Positions 36,435 through 43,986 of a stretch of 64,000 bases of DNA are shown one piece after another; the first letter of the stretch is position 1; each line of letters opens with the position of its first letter. A program made the position numbers and the translations under genes. The notes beneath the pieces are model-generated. The model was not told the DNA's origin, made no database searches, and was given only the letters and a program-made list of their open reading frames with translations. The DNA lies in NCBI GenBank assembly GCA_001664505.1, contig CP011806.1, positions 5,263,672 through 5,327,671 on the forward strand, read 5' to 3'. Source of the DNA: Acidobacteria bacterium Mor1 (GTDB lineage Bacteria > Acidobacteriota > Polarisedimenticolia > Polarisedimenticolales > Polarisedimenticolaceae).

Positions 36435-37646
36435 ATGCGGGCGCGTCACCTGTTTCTTCTCATCGTCGTATTTGCCGCGGGCATCTTCACCGGCCAGGCC
36501 CTCGGGGCTTTCGGCGGCTCCGACGCCGGCCCGGAATCCGGAGCGGTCGACTCCTCCGGTCCTATGCGGGTGCAACCGATCGCATCTTCGGGGGAGCCGG
36601 TATCGAGCCTGCCGTCGGCGCGTCCGTCCGTGGATCTGGCGCCGGGGCAGCGCCGCGCGGCCATGGACGGGTTGACCGAGGAAGAGGCGCGCACCATCCG
36701 CATCTTCCGCGAGGCGTCGGACTCGGTGGTCTTCATCACCAGCGTCGCGGTGCGGCGCAATATCTTCTCGATGAACGTGACCCAGATTCCCCAGGGGTCG
36801 GGCACCGGCTTCGTCTGGAGCGACAGCGGCCACATCGTCACCAATTACCACGTGATCGAACGGGGCAGCCGCTTCCTGGTGACCCTGGCCGATCAGTCCG
36901 AGTGGGAGGCCGAAGTCGTCGGCGCCGCGCCCGAGAAGGACATCGCGGTGCTCAAGATCCAGGCTCCCCGCGACCGGCTCAAGCCGCTGGTGGTCGGATC
37001 GTCCTCGGGGTTGATCGTCGGCCAGAAGGTGCTGGCCATCGGAAACCCCTTCGGACTCGACCAGTCGTTGACCGTCGGTGTGGTCAGCGCTCTGGGGCGT
37101 GAACTCGAATCCCGGGAGCGGGGCCGCACCATTCGCGACGTGATCCAGACCGACGCGGCGATCAACCCGGGGAACTCCGGTGGGCCGCTGCTCGATTCGG
37201 CGGGAAGGCTGATCGGTGTCAACACGGCGATCTACAGCCCCAGCGGCGCCTCGGCAGGGATCGGTTTCGCCGTCCCCGTCGACACGGTCAATCGCCTGGT
37301 GCCCCAGCTGATCGATCACGGCAAGGCGATCCAGCCGGGCATCGGTATCGGCACGCTGCGGGACGACGTCTCCGCGCGCTACGGAATCCAGGGGCTGGTG
37401 GTCTCGCAGGTGTTCCGCGACACGCCGGCGGCTCGTGCGGGGCTGCGCGGGCTGACCCGGGACAGCCGTGGCCGGCTGGAACTGGGCGACATCATCGTGG
37501 CTGCCGACGGCAGCCCGGTGCGGCGAATCGACGATCTGCTGCGGGTGTTCGAGGATGCCGGCGTCGGCCGCGACGTTACCTTGACCCTGGAGCGGGACGG
37601 CGAGAAGCGGGACGTCAAGGTCGAGCTGGTCCCGATCAACCTCTAG
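36435..37646 (+). CDS. HtrA-type periplasmic serine protease with one PDZ domain
   Basis: 403-aa envelope protease. The ATG at 36435 follows GGGGGAGGT and gives an uncleaved or cleavable hydrophobic segment (LFLLIVVFAAGIFTG). The trypsin-like domain has the full triad: His139 (TNYHV), Asp169 (EKDIAVL) and Ser248 (GNSGGPLLD). A C-terminal PDZ follows (GLVVSQVFRDTPAARAGL, LGDIIVAADGSPV). One PDZ, as in DegS, instead of the two of DegP/DegQ. It likely degrades misfolded envelope proteins or senses them; no rpoE or anti-sigma gene is in the window. Confidence 0.92.
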   Translation: MRARHLFLLIVVFAAGIFTGQALGAFGGSDAGPESGAVDSSGPMRVQPIASSGEPVSSLPSARPSVDLAPGQRRAAMDGLTEEEARTIRIFREASDSVVFITSVAVRRNIFSMNVTQIPQGSGTGFVWSDSGHIVTNYHVIERGSRFLVTLADQSEWEAEVVGAAPEKDIAVLKIQAPRDRLKPLVVGSSSGLIVGQKVLAIGNPFGLDQSLTVGVVSALGRELESRERGRTIRDVIQTDAAINPGNSGGPLLDSAGRLIGVNTAIYSPSGASAGIGFAVPVDTVNRLVPQLIDHGKAIQPGIGIGTLRDDVSARYGIQGLVVSQVFRDTPAARAGLRGLTRDSRGRLELGDIIVAADGSPVRRIDDLLRVFEDAGVGRDVTLTLERDGEKRDVKVELVPINL

Positions 37647-37694
37647 CCCCGATCGAGGCGCCGGCGAGCAGGCCTTCGTCGCGCTTCGTCAGCT

Positions 37695-37737
37695 GCCCAT
37701 CAAAAAGAGATGGGCGGCGAGGAGGACCTCGCCGCCC
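37695..37737 (-). terminator. Reverse-strand terminator with alternative hairpins
   Basis: Perfect 11-bp stem GGGCGGCGAGG (37712-37722) / CCTCGCCGCCC (37727-37737), read on the reverse strand and followed by CTCTTTTTG. A second hairpin, GCCCATC (37695-37701) / GATGGGC (37709-37715), overlaps its 3' arm, so the two cannot form together. It terminates the 37795 gene. Confidence 0.75.
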
Positions 37738-37794
37738 GGGGAGGAGCCGGCGCGCCGCAGCGGGAGTCCGCGGCACGCCGATGGCAGGGTGTTT

Positions 37795-38391
37795 CTAGCT
37801 GCGCCTCTGGGAGCGCGGGACTTCGAAGCGGACTTCGACCGGGCTTGCGATGCCCTTGCCCGCGACACGCAGGGTCAGCGGGCCGTTCAGGCCGCCGTCG
37901 GGCATGGGGAAATAGAGCACGTCGGCGATCCAGGTCTGACGGCTGAGTTCGACGTCATCGAAACGCATGCCGTCGGAACGGGCCGGGTAGAAGTTCGAGG
38001 GCAACCGCAGCTTGCGGGCGAAGCCGGGGCCGGTGACCAGGGGGCGCAGGCGGAGCAGCGATCGATCGTAGGCCGCCTTGCGATATTGGTTGCGGATCTC
38101 GCCGAAGCCGGCGGCCGGGTACTCCACGCCGTCCGGGTCGACCAGCACGAAGTTCTCCGGTGAGAGGGTGATCGCCGGGCTGTCCTCGAGGCCGATGGCC
38201 ACCGGGATCGGGATGAAGGCGTCCAGCTCGTGCCGGGACGCCGGGTAGCTGCCGAGCACCACGGTCAGTCGCTCGGAGCCGTCCCGGTAGGTGTCGAGGG
38301 CGATCTCCTCGCTCAGCGCACCCTGGGCGGAGGCAGGCAGGCCGGCAAGCAGCAGCGCCAGGCCGACGATGGGTAAGAAGCTCTTCTTCAT
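37795..38391 (-). CDS. Small exported protein, paralogue of the 15347 lipoprotein
   Basis: 198-aa secreted protein. The ATG at 38391 has GAGGA 4 nt upstream and opens the signal peptide FLPIVGLALLLAGLPASAQG. The mature part is beta-rich, with NFVLVDPDGVEYPAAGFGEI and C-terminal VLYFPMPDGG...VEVRFEVPRS, matching the lipoprotein at 15347 in spacing. Unlike that one it has no lipobox, so it is likely soluble in the periplasm or secreted. No recognised domain. A terminator lies about 60-100 bp downstream. Confidence 0.8.
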   Translation of the reverse strand: MKKSFLPIVGLALLLAGLPASAQGALSEEIALDTYRDGSERLTVVLGSYPASRHELDAFIPIPVAIGLEDSPAITLSPENFVLVDPDGVEYPAAGFGEIRNQYRKAAYDRSLLRLRPLVTGPGFARKLRLPSNFYPARSDGMRFDDVELSRQTWIADVLYFPMPDGGLNGPLTLRVAGKGIASPVEVRFEVPRSQRRS

Positions 38392-38685
38392 CAGGTCCTC
38401 CAATCACTCCTGCGCCGTTCGGCGCTTCGTTGTCACCCCCAGGTCTACGTTCACGAGCTCTCCGTGCACCTGCGGAATCGCAAGGGGCGTGCCGGACTGC
38501 TCGAGTCACGAATCACGCCCGAATTGTGTTTTTGAAGGTATGTGAGAGTCCTATTTGAAGGTCGCAGGTGTCCCTGGGGGATGACGGAAAAGAAAGCCAT
38601 CAGAGCCCTTGATTCCGCAAAAGCGAGACCTAGATTCCTCCCCGCGTAGACGACATTTTCTGCCCCCAAGATCGCGAGGAGTTCG
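38392..38685. other. Divergent intergenic region
   Basis: 294 bp between two divergent genes. It contains a 9-bp direct repeat TTTGAAGGT at 38531-38539 and 38554-38562, 23 bp apart. A 22-codon ORF at 38581 has no usable ribosome site. GAGGAG just before 38686 is the ribosome site for the receiver protein. No clear -35/-10 pair. Confidence 0.4.
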
Positions 38686-39372
38686 GTGTTTCGTTCGGCA
38701 CAGGCCACTGATTCGGCCCCTTCCCGGCTGTTGATCCTCTCGGCGAACGCCGATGAGCGCCACTCGTTGGCTCATCTGTTCGCCTCCGACGGGTACTGCA
38801 TCGAGTCCGCCCGCGACGGGGAGCAGGGGCTGGCCACCGTGGCGCGTTTCCGCCCCGATGCGGTGCTCTGCGACTGGGTCCTGCCCGGCATGGACGGCCT
38901 GTCCTTCTGCCGCACCCTCAAGTCCGACGTCGCCTTCGAGCCGCCCCACGTGACTCTGGTCTCCGGACGGTCCTCCATGGGCGAGCGGCTGCGTGGAATC
39001 GAAGCGGGTGCCGACGATCTGGTGGTGCGCCCGATCGAGCCCGATGATCTGCGCGCCCGGTTGCGGGCAGCCATCGTTGGCCGCCAGAAACGGGGCAAGC
39101 AGGAGGAGGCCCGGCGGGAGACCGCGATCCGCGAGCTGGCCGCCACCGTGGGCCACGAGATCAACAATCCGCTGACCGCCCTCTTCGGTCACATGGAGCT
39201 GATGCTGCACTACCTCGAGCAGGGAGACCCCTCCCGCATGCAGCATCACATCAAGGAAGCGGGGGAGGTCGCCTCTCGCATCGGCGATGTGGCTCGCCGC
39301 CTGACCCAGCTCGACGAGGTCAAGACCAAGCAATACCTCGAGAGCATGAAGATGGTCGACATCGGCAAGTAG
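38686..39372 (+). CDS. Receiver-DHp protein lacking a kinase ATPase domain
   Basis: 228-aa cytoplasmic signalling protein, GTG start with GAGGAG 4 nt upstream. Residues ~12-130 are a response-regulator receiver with phospho-acceptor Asp63 (CDWVLPGMDG) and a VVRPIEPDDL end. Residues ~145-220 are a HisKA-type dimerisation helix pair with H-box His157 (GHEINNPLTALFGHMELM). The protein stops right after the second helix: there is no HATPase_c domain, no frameshift remnant downstream, and the next gene is unrelated. It may act as a receiver with a histidine phosphotransfer module, or as a split kinase needing a partner ATPase (inference). Confidence 0.85.
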   Translation: MFRSAQATDSAPSRLLILSANADERHSLAHLFASDGYCIESARDGEQGLATVARFRPDAVLCDWVLPGMDGLSFCRTLKSDVAFEPPHVTLVSGRSSMGERLRGIEAGADDLVVRPIEPDDLRARLRAAIVGRQKRGKQEEARRETAIRELAATVGHEINNPLTALFGHMELMLHYLEQGDPSRMQHHIKEAGEVASRIGDVARRLTQLDEVKTKQYLESMKMVDIGK

Positions 39373-39440
39373 CCTTCCTGCCGGCCTGCCGGGCCGTGCT
39401 GCTATCCTGGTGTTCTTCCCCAACCCCGCAGGAGGACACC

Positions 39441-39806
39441 GTGAAGCTCGCCCACACCATGATCCGGGTCAAGGACCTCGACGCGACCCTCGACTTCTAC
39501 ACCAACTTCATCGGGCTCAAAGAGGTGCGCCGCAAGGAGATCGGCGACGAGGCGGTGCTCGTGTTCCTGGCGGACGAGAACGAGCACTATCACGTCGAGC
39601 TGACCTACAACAACGACGGGCGCGACTACGACCTGGGCGACCAGTTCGGTCATCTGGCGTTCTTCACCGATGATCTGGAGAAGGTGGTCGCCGACGTCGA
39701 ATCCCGAGGCTGGTGGTACCGCCGCTCCAAGGCGACCGTCGGATCCAAGTACATCTTCGTCAAGGATCCCAACGGCTACGACATCGAGGTGCTCGAGCGC
39801 CGCTAG
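39441..39806 (+). CDS. gloA: Lactoylglutathione lyase (glyoxalase I)
   Basis: 121-aa vicinal-oxygen-chelate enzyme. GTG start with a perfect AGGAGG 5 nt upstream. Metal ligands by alignment to E. coli GloA: His5 (AHTMIRV), Glu53 (VELTYN), His71 (FGHLAFF) and Glu116 (YDIEVLE). DLDATLDFYTNFIGLK and KDPNGYDIE are typical. It converts the methylglyoxal-glutathione hemithioacetal to S-lactoylglutathione. No gloB is adjacent. Several VOC enzymes share this fold, but the four ligands plus the TYN motif favour glyoxalase I. Confidence 0.88.
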   Translation: MKLAHTMIRVKDLDATLDFYTNFIGLKEVRRKEIGDEAVLVFLADENEHYHVELTYNNDGRDYDLGDQFGHLAFFTDDLEKVVADVESRGWWYRRSKATVGSKYIFVKDPNGYDIEVLERR

Positions 39807-39815
39807 CGGTCAGCC

Positions 39816-39980
39816 TTCGCTCGCCAAGGCTTGTTGCGCCGTACGGCGCAACCCGGGCCTCCCTTCAAGCTTCGCCGGCCAATGCCTGTTGCGCCGTACG
39901 GTGCAACTCGTGCCTCCCTTCAGGCCTCGTTGCTCAATGCCTGTTGCGCCGCGCGGCGCAGGCCGGGCAGCCGGGTGGCG
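39816..39980. repeat. Three tandem 55-bp repeats at the 3' end of the MFS gene
   Basis: Three consecutive copies at about 39816-39870, 39871-39925 and 39926-39980. Each contains the palindrome TTGCGCC-GTAC-GGCGCAA or a variant, starting exactly 55 bp apart at 39834, 39889 and 39944. The first palindrome is perfect; the second has one change and the third is GC-shifted. Copy 3 lies inside the MFS coding end; copies 1 and 2 lie downstream of its stop. Translated on the reverse strand, copies encode the same RRxAQQAL tail. Confidence 0.85.
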
Positions 39981-41194
39981 AACCAGGCCGCGGCGAGCAG
40001 GCATACCGTCCCGCCGATTCCGACCGACCAGGATGCGCCGAAGCGCCGCGCTACCGTTCCTGCGAGCAGCGAGCCGAAGGGTGCCATGCCGACGAAGGCC
40101 AGCATGTAGAGGCTGATGATTCTGCCCCGCAGGTGCGCCGGAGACATCAGCTGCAGCAGCGTGTTGCTGGTCGCCATCTGCACCATCAGCCCGCCGCCGA
40201 CCAGGGTCAGTAGCGCCACGGACACACCGAAGCTGGTCGAGAGCGCGAAGGCGATCAACGAGGCGCCGAACAGCGCCAGCGCCCGGGCGATGATGCCGCC
40301 GGAGCGCCTGCTGGTGGTGCGCTGAGCCAGGTAGAGGGCGCCGAAGGTCGCGCCCATTCCCGAAGCACCCATCAACAGCCCCAAGCCCCGTGCCCCGGCA
40401 TCGAGGACGTCCCGGGCGAAGACCGGCATCAGGATGGTATAGGGACTGCCGAAGATGCTGGAGATCACCACCAGGCCGAGGATCACCCGGACCGGCGGCG
40501 TGCGCAGCGCGAAGCGCAGCCCCTCGAGCATCGAGGCGACCCAGGGCTGAGGAGGGGTTGCGTCCCCGCCGGTTGTCGCCGGCAGGCGAATCAGCATCAG
40601 GCTGACCAGGATCGCCAGATAGGAGGCGGCGTTGAGACCGAAGACCAAGGCCTCGCCGCTCATCGTCAGCAGCAGCCCCGCCACGGCCGGCCCGGCCAGC
40701 CGGGCGCCGTTGAACGCCAGGGAGTTGAGGGCGATGGCGTTGGGCAGATCCTCCCGGCCGACCAGGTCCTGGAGGAGTGACTGGCGAATCGGGATATCGA
40801 ACGCGCCGGCGGTGCCGACGCCGAAGGCCAGCAGCGCCACGTGCCAGGCCTCGACCCGGCCGAGGGCGGTGAGCACGGTGAGGATCGCCGCCATCGCCAA
40901 CATGGTGCCCTGGGTCCAGAGGAGCGCCGCCCTGCGGGGAACCCTGTCGGCGGTCACGCCGGCGACCAGCCCGAAGAGCAGCACCGGCGAGAAGGTGCAG
41001 AAACCGACCACGCCCAGCATGAAGGGGGAGTCGGTCAGCCGCAGGACCAACCAGCCCTGGGCGGTGGATTGCATCCAGGAGCCCATCAGCGACGCCCCCT
41101 GGCCCAGCCACAGCAGCCGGAAGTTCCGGTGGCGCAGCGCCCGGAACGTGCCGGGGGCGATGGGCAGGATGCGCCCTGGAAAGGGAAACGACAT
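39920..41194 (-). CDS. MFS transporter (EntS/MFS_3-like exporter)
   Basis: 424-aa integral membrane protein with about 12 hydrophobic helices. The N-terminus FRALRHRNFRLLWLGQGASL and the loop GVTADRVPRRAAL are typical of the MFS_3 branch. DIPIRQSLLQDLVGREDLPNAIALNS also belongs to that branch, which includes EntS-type siderophore and drug exporters. Substrate unknown. Its last ~15 codons are formed by the third copy of a 55-bp tandem repeat (LRRAAQQALSNEA end), so the C-terminus may have been altered by the repeat. It diverges from queF with 34 bp between starts. Confidence 0.87.
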   Translation of the reverse strand: MSFPFPGRILPIAPGTFRALRHRNFRLLWLGQGASLMGSWMQSTAQGWLVLRLTDSPFMLGVVGFCTFSPVLLFGLVAGVTADRVPRRAALLWTQGTMLAMAAILTVLTALGRVEAWHVALLAFGVGTAGAFDIPIRQSLLQDLVGREDLPNAIALNSLAFNGARLAGPAVAGLLLTMSGEALVFGLNAASYLAILVSLMLIRLPATTGGDATPPQPWVASMLEGLRFALRTPPVRVILGLVVISSIFGSPYTILMPVFARDVLDAGARGLGLLMGASGMGATFGALYLAQRTTSRRSGGIIARALALFGASLIAFALSTSFGVSVALLTLVGGGLMVQMATSNTLLQLMSPAHLRGRIISLYMLAFVGMAPFGSLLAGTVARRFGASWSVGIGGTVCLLAAAWFATRLPGLRRAAQQALSNEA

Positions 41195-41216
41195 GGCTCC
41201 CCGACACCATACTTGC

Positions 41217-41222
41217 TAACGT
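41217..41222 (+). promoter_or_regulatory. -10-like hexamer, possible leaderless start for queF
   Basis: TAACGT with 6 nt (GCCGGC) to the ATG at 41229. No Shine-Dalgarno. Confidence 0.35.
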
Positions 41223-41228
41223 GCCGGC

Positions 41229-41582
41229 ATGCCGAGTCAACCGAGCAAGCAGCTTGAGACCTTCCCGAACCCGTGTCCCGAGCGGGACTACGAGATTCGC
41301 TTCGATTGTCCGGAGTTCACCTGCGTCTGCCCCAAAACAGGGCAGCCGGACTTCGCCTCGATCACGATCACCTACGTCCCCGACGAGGTCTGTGTCGAGT
41401 TGAAGTCGCTCAAGCTGTACCTGTGGTCGTTCCGTGACGAGGGGCACTTCCACGAGGCGGTGACCAACCGGATTCTCGACGATCTGGTTCAGCTGACCCG
41501 GCCGCGCCGGATGCGCATCGTCGGCGACTTCAATGTCCGGGGCGGGATTCGCACGGTGGTTACCGCGGAGCACACCGCCTAG
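41229..41582 (+). CDS. queF: NADPH-dependent preQ0 reductase (QueF type I)
   Basis: 117-aa enzyme that reduces 7-cyano-7-deazaguanine (preQ0) to preQ1 in queuosine biosynthesis. Signature residues: catalytic Cys34 in [14 protein letters not shown] with Asp41, and [22 protein letters not shown] with substrate-binding Glu57. It is the single-domain type I form. The short C-terminus matches the compact bacterial members. No queC, queD or queE lies nearby, so the pathway is dispersed. Confidence 0.93.
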   Translation: MPSQPSKQLETFPNPCPERDYEIRFDCPEFTCVCPKTGQPDFASITITYVPDEVCVELKSLKLYLWSFRDEGHFHEAVTNRILDDLVQLTRPRRMRIVGDFNVRGGIRTVVTAEHTA

Positions 41583-41603
41583 GGCCGGTGTCCCCCGGAC
41601 CGC

Positions 41604-42152
41604 TCAGGCCTCGAGTTCGGCCAGCACCTTCTCGAACATCTCCCGGGTTTCCCCGTCGAACAGGCAGAAGAGGACCCGCTCCGGCCGCTGATGCGCGCTC
41701 AGGTGGTCGCGGGCCTGGCCGAGCAGGATATCGGCGGCCCGCTCGACCGGGAATCCGAAGGTGCCGGCGGAGATAGCCGGAATCGCAACGCTCCGTAGCT
41801 CCAATTCCTCGGCCAGGCCGAGGGCCGCCCCGCAGGCCAGCGCCAGCAGGCGGTCGCTCTCCTCCTCGGACTGCTGGCCCCAGACCGGGCCGACGGCGTG
41901 GATCACACGTCCCGCCGGCAGGTTTCCGGCGCCGGTGGCCACCGCCGAGCCGACGGCGCAGTGGCCGATCTCGTCGCATTCCCGCTGGATCGAGGGCCCG
42001 CCGGCGATGCGGATGGCGCCGGCCACCCCGGCACCGAGGTGCAACGCAGAGTTGGCGGCGTTGACCAGGGCGTCCACCTCCAGGGCGGTGATGTCCCCCT
42101 GGAGCACCTCGATGGCTCCGTTTCCGATCGGCCTACGCATCCCTTCCGGCAT
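41604..42152 (-). CDS. Macro-domain protein (ADP-ribose / O-acetyl-ADP-ribose binding)
   Basis: 182-aa single macro domain. The signature is clear: LQGDITALEVDALVNAANS, then HLGAGVAGAI (the Gly-rich diphosphate loop) and the second loop AIPAISAGTFGFP. Bacterial relatives such as YmdB deacetylate O-acetyl-ADP-ribose or remove ADP-ribose from protein or nucleic acids. The ATG at 42152 has GGAGGGG 6 nt upstream; an ATG four codons later is possible. No ADP-ribosyltransferase or sirtuin gene is adjacent, so the role is likely housekeeping. Confidence 0.9.
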   Translation of the reverse strand: MPEGMRRPIGNGAIEVLQGDITALEVDALVNAANSALHLGAGVAGAIRIAGGPSIQRECDEIGHCAVGSAVATGAGNLPAGRVIHAVGPVWGQQSEEESDRLLALACGAALGLAEELELRSVAIPAISAGTFGFPVERAADILLGQARDHLSAHQRPERVLFCLFDGETREMFEKVLAELEA

Positions 42153-42217
42153 GAACTACCCCTCCGCTGGCGGAGCCCTATATTAGCGCCATCCCGGACC
42201 GGCGTTTTCGTCGGACT

Positions 42218-42246
42218 TTGGGTTTTCCGCCTCCGGGTGATATATT
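42218..42246 (+). promoter_or_regulatory. infC: Candidate promoter of infC
   Basis: TTGGGT (42218-42223), 17-bp spacer, TATATT (42241-42246). Predicts a leader of about 50 nt before the TTG start. Best conventional sigma-70-like promoter seen in the window. Confidence 0.5.
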
Positions 42247-42303
42247 GAAACAGGCTTTATTCACTTCATTTTCAGGGAATTACATCCCGTTTCGAGGAGG
42301 CTT

Positions 42304-42831
42304 TTGCGGAAGCAAGAAGATCGAGTACGCGTCAACGAAGAGATCCGTCTGAGTCCGGTCCGTCTGATCGGCGCAGAGGGTGAACAGGTCGGCATCGTCC
42401 CGCTGGACGAAGCACGACGCATCGCCCGGGAATCCGGGTTGGATATGGTCGAGGTCGCTCCGGATGCTCGCCCCATCGTGGTCCGCATCATGGACTACGG
42501 CAAGCACCTGTTCGAGGCCAAGAAGAAGGCACGCGAGGCCCGCAAGAAAGAGACCCGCATCGCGGTCAAGCAGGTCAAGCTACGCCCGAACATCGATGGC
42601 CACGACCTCGAAACCAAGCTGAGTCACGCCCGCCGGTTCCTCAAAGCCGGCGACAAGGTCAAGGTCACCATCATGTTCCGCGGTCGCGACCTCCGTCGTC
42701 CCGAGAACGGTCGCAAGCTGCTCGAGCGTGTCATCGAGATCATGGGCGATGACGCCGTGATCGAACAGGCACCCGGCGGCATCGTCAACCGCGACATGAG
42801 CATGGTCCTCGGCCCCGTCAAGAAAGTGTAG
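42304..42831 (+). CDS. infC: Translation initiation factor IF-3
   Basis: 175-aa factor that binds the 30S subunit, checks start-codon pairing and prevents premature 50S joining. Both domains are intact: N-terminal VNEEIRLSPVRLIGAEGEQ...DMVEVAP and linker DYGKHLFEAKKKAREARKK. The C-terminal half has VKLRPNIDGHDLETK and KVTIMFRGRD. The start is a TTG only 3 nt after GAGGAGG; no ATG or GTG is available near the N-terminus. infC in many bacteria uses a rare start codon for autogenous control (known for E. coli AUU). Unusually, rpmI and rplT do not follow. Confidence 0.95.
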   Translation: MRKQEDRVRVNEEIRLSPVRLIGAEGEQVGIVPLDEARRIARESGLDMVEVAPDARPIVVRIMDYGKHLFEAKKKAREARKKETRIAVKQVKLRPNIDGHDLETKLSHARRFLKAGDKVKVTIMFRGRDLRRPENGRKLLERVIEIMGDDAVIEQAPGGIVNRDMSMVLGPVKKV

Positions 42832-43066
42832 CCCTCCAATCAGTCCGTCGTCCTCGTGGGGCCCGGCCGGGCTTCGTGGGACCGGTCTGCATGCGGGCCC
42901 CGGCATCCTCCTTGACGCGGGTTCCTACCTGCGAAGAGAATGCGCAGGTCGATCCGTCACACCCGGGCCGCGCAACCGACGAAAGGCATCGATCATGTGT
43001 TCGCACTCGAGCCTGTTCGGCGTGGGCGCCGGACACCGGCCGTTAACCGTTTGAAGGGAGACCCTC

Positions 43067-43417
43067 ATGGGTGAGTCCGCGGCCTCCGGGCCCAACAAAT
43101 CGAGCACCGGTCTGGACGAAAACGTCGCCGGCTTGCTGAGCTATCTGCTCGGCTTCATCACCGGGCTGATCTTCTTCCTGATCGAGAAGGACAGCAAGTT
43201 CGTCAAGTTCCATGCGATGCAGTCCATCGTGGCCTTCGGCAGCTTGATGGTCCTGAGCATCGTGTTGAACTTCGTGCCCTTCATCGGCTGCCTGATCACG
43301 ATGGTGTTGCCGCTGGTCGGCCTGGTGCTCTGGATCCTGCTGATGGTCAAGGCCTATCAGGGCGAGCGCTTCAAGCTGCCGGTGATCGGCGACTTCGCCG
43401 AGAAACAGGCCGGCTAG
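43067..43417 (+). CDS. DUF4870 membrane protein
   Basis: 116-aa membrane protein of the DUF4870 family: ENVAGLLSYLLGFITGLIFF, the charged IEKDSKFVKFHAMQS that links helices, two further hydrophobic segments (LMVLSIVLNFVPFI, MVLPLVGLVLWILLM), and the C-terminal KAYQGERFKLPVIGDFAE. Function of the family unknown. GAAGGGAG lies 7-8 nt before the ATG. The 235 bp between it and infC contains a CCTGCG/GCGCAGG hairpin but no gene I can support. Confidence 0.85.
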   Translation: MGESAASGPNKSSTGLDENVAGLLSYLLGFITGLIFFLIEKDSKFVKFHAMQSIVAFGSLMVLSIVLNFVPFIGCLITMVLPLVGLVLWILLMVKAYQGERFKLPVIGDFAEKQAG

Positions 43418-43482
43418 TCCGCCTGGATGGCGATGGCCGCGCGCCGGTCGGTGCGCGGCCACCCACGCCCGCCTGCCGGCCG

Positions 43483-43986
43483 TCAGAGCAGGTAGAAAAA
43501 CACCGCCGCCGCCAGCATGAACATCGCCAGGGCGTACTTGGCGGCGGTGCCGATCAGGAATCCGACGAACGACCCCAGGCCGATTCGGGCCGCCTTCTTG
43601 AAGTCGGGGTCCTTGACGTACTCGAACAGCACCGACCCGATCAGCGGGCCGAGAATCCAGCCGGGTATCCCGAAGGGGAGCCCCACTGCGAGTCCCACGA
43701 AGCTGCCGGCGATCCCCCAGCGGGACGCGCCGAAGCGCCGCGCCCCGGTGATGCTCGACACGTAGTCGACCACCGAGATCACCAGGGTGACCACGCCCAG
43801 CAGGATCAACTCGATCCAGCCGATGCGGGTGAAGCCGTCGGCCCAGGACACCAGCACGAAGCCGGCGAACATCAGCGGCGCCCCGGGAAGGACCGGGAGC
43901 AGCAGTCCGACCAGCCCGATCAGCACCAGCGCGATGCCCAGCACGTAGAGCGACACCGTCAGGCCGATGGCGAGATACTCGTTCAA
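43483..43986 (-). CDS. DUF456 membrane protein
   Basis: 167-aa multi-pass membrane protein of the DUF456 family. It starts at a TTG that overlaps the stop of the aminotransferase gene (TTGA); the longer frame lies inside that gene. Hydrophobic helices include GIALVLIGLVGLLLPVLPGA and IELILLGVVTLVISV. DUF456 hallmarks are LPGAPL and VDYVSSITGARRFGASRWGIAGS with the following Gly-rich GLPFGIPGWILGPLIGS. Role unknown. Translationally coupled to the aminotransferase. Confidence 0.85.
   Translation of the reverse strand: MNEYLAIGLTVSLYVLGIALVLIGLVGLLLPVLPGAPLMFAGFVLVSWADGFTRIGWIELILLGVVTLVISVVDYVSSITGARRFGASRWGIAGSFVGLAVGLPFGIPGWILGPLIGSVLFEYVKDPDFKKAARIGLGSFVGFLIGTAAKYALAMFMLAAAVFFYLL

Noticed and set aside
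38581-38649. 22-codon ORF in the 38-kb divergent region
   Set aside because: No ribosome binding site, no recognisable composition; likely chance.
39816-39980. The 55-bp repeats as a CRISPR array
   Set aside because: Copies are adjacent with no spacers, diverged, and overlap a coding sequence.
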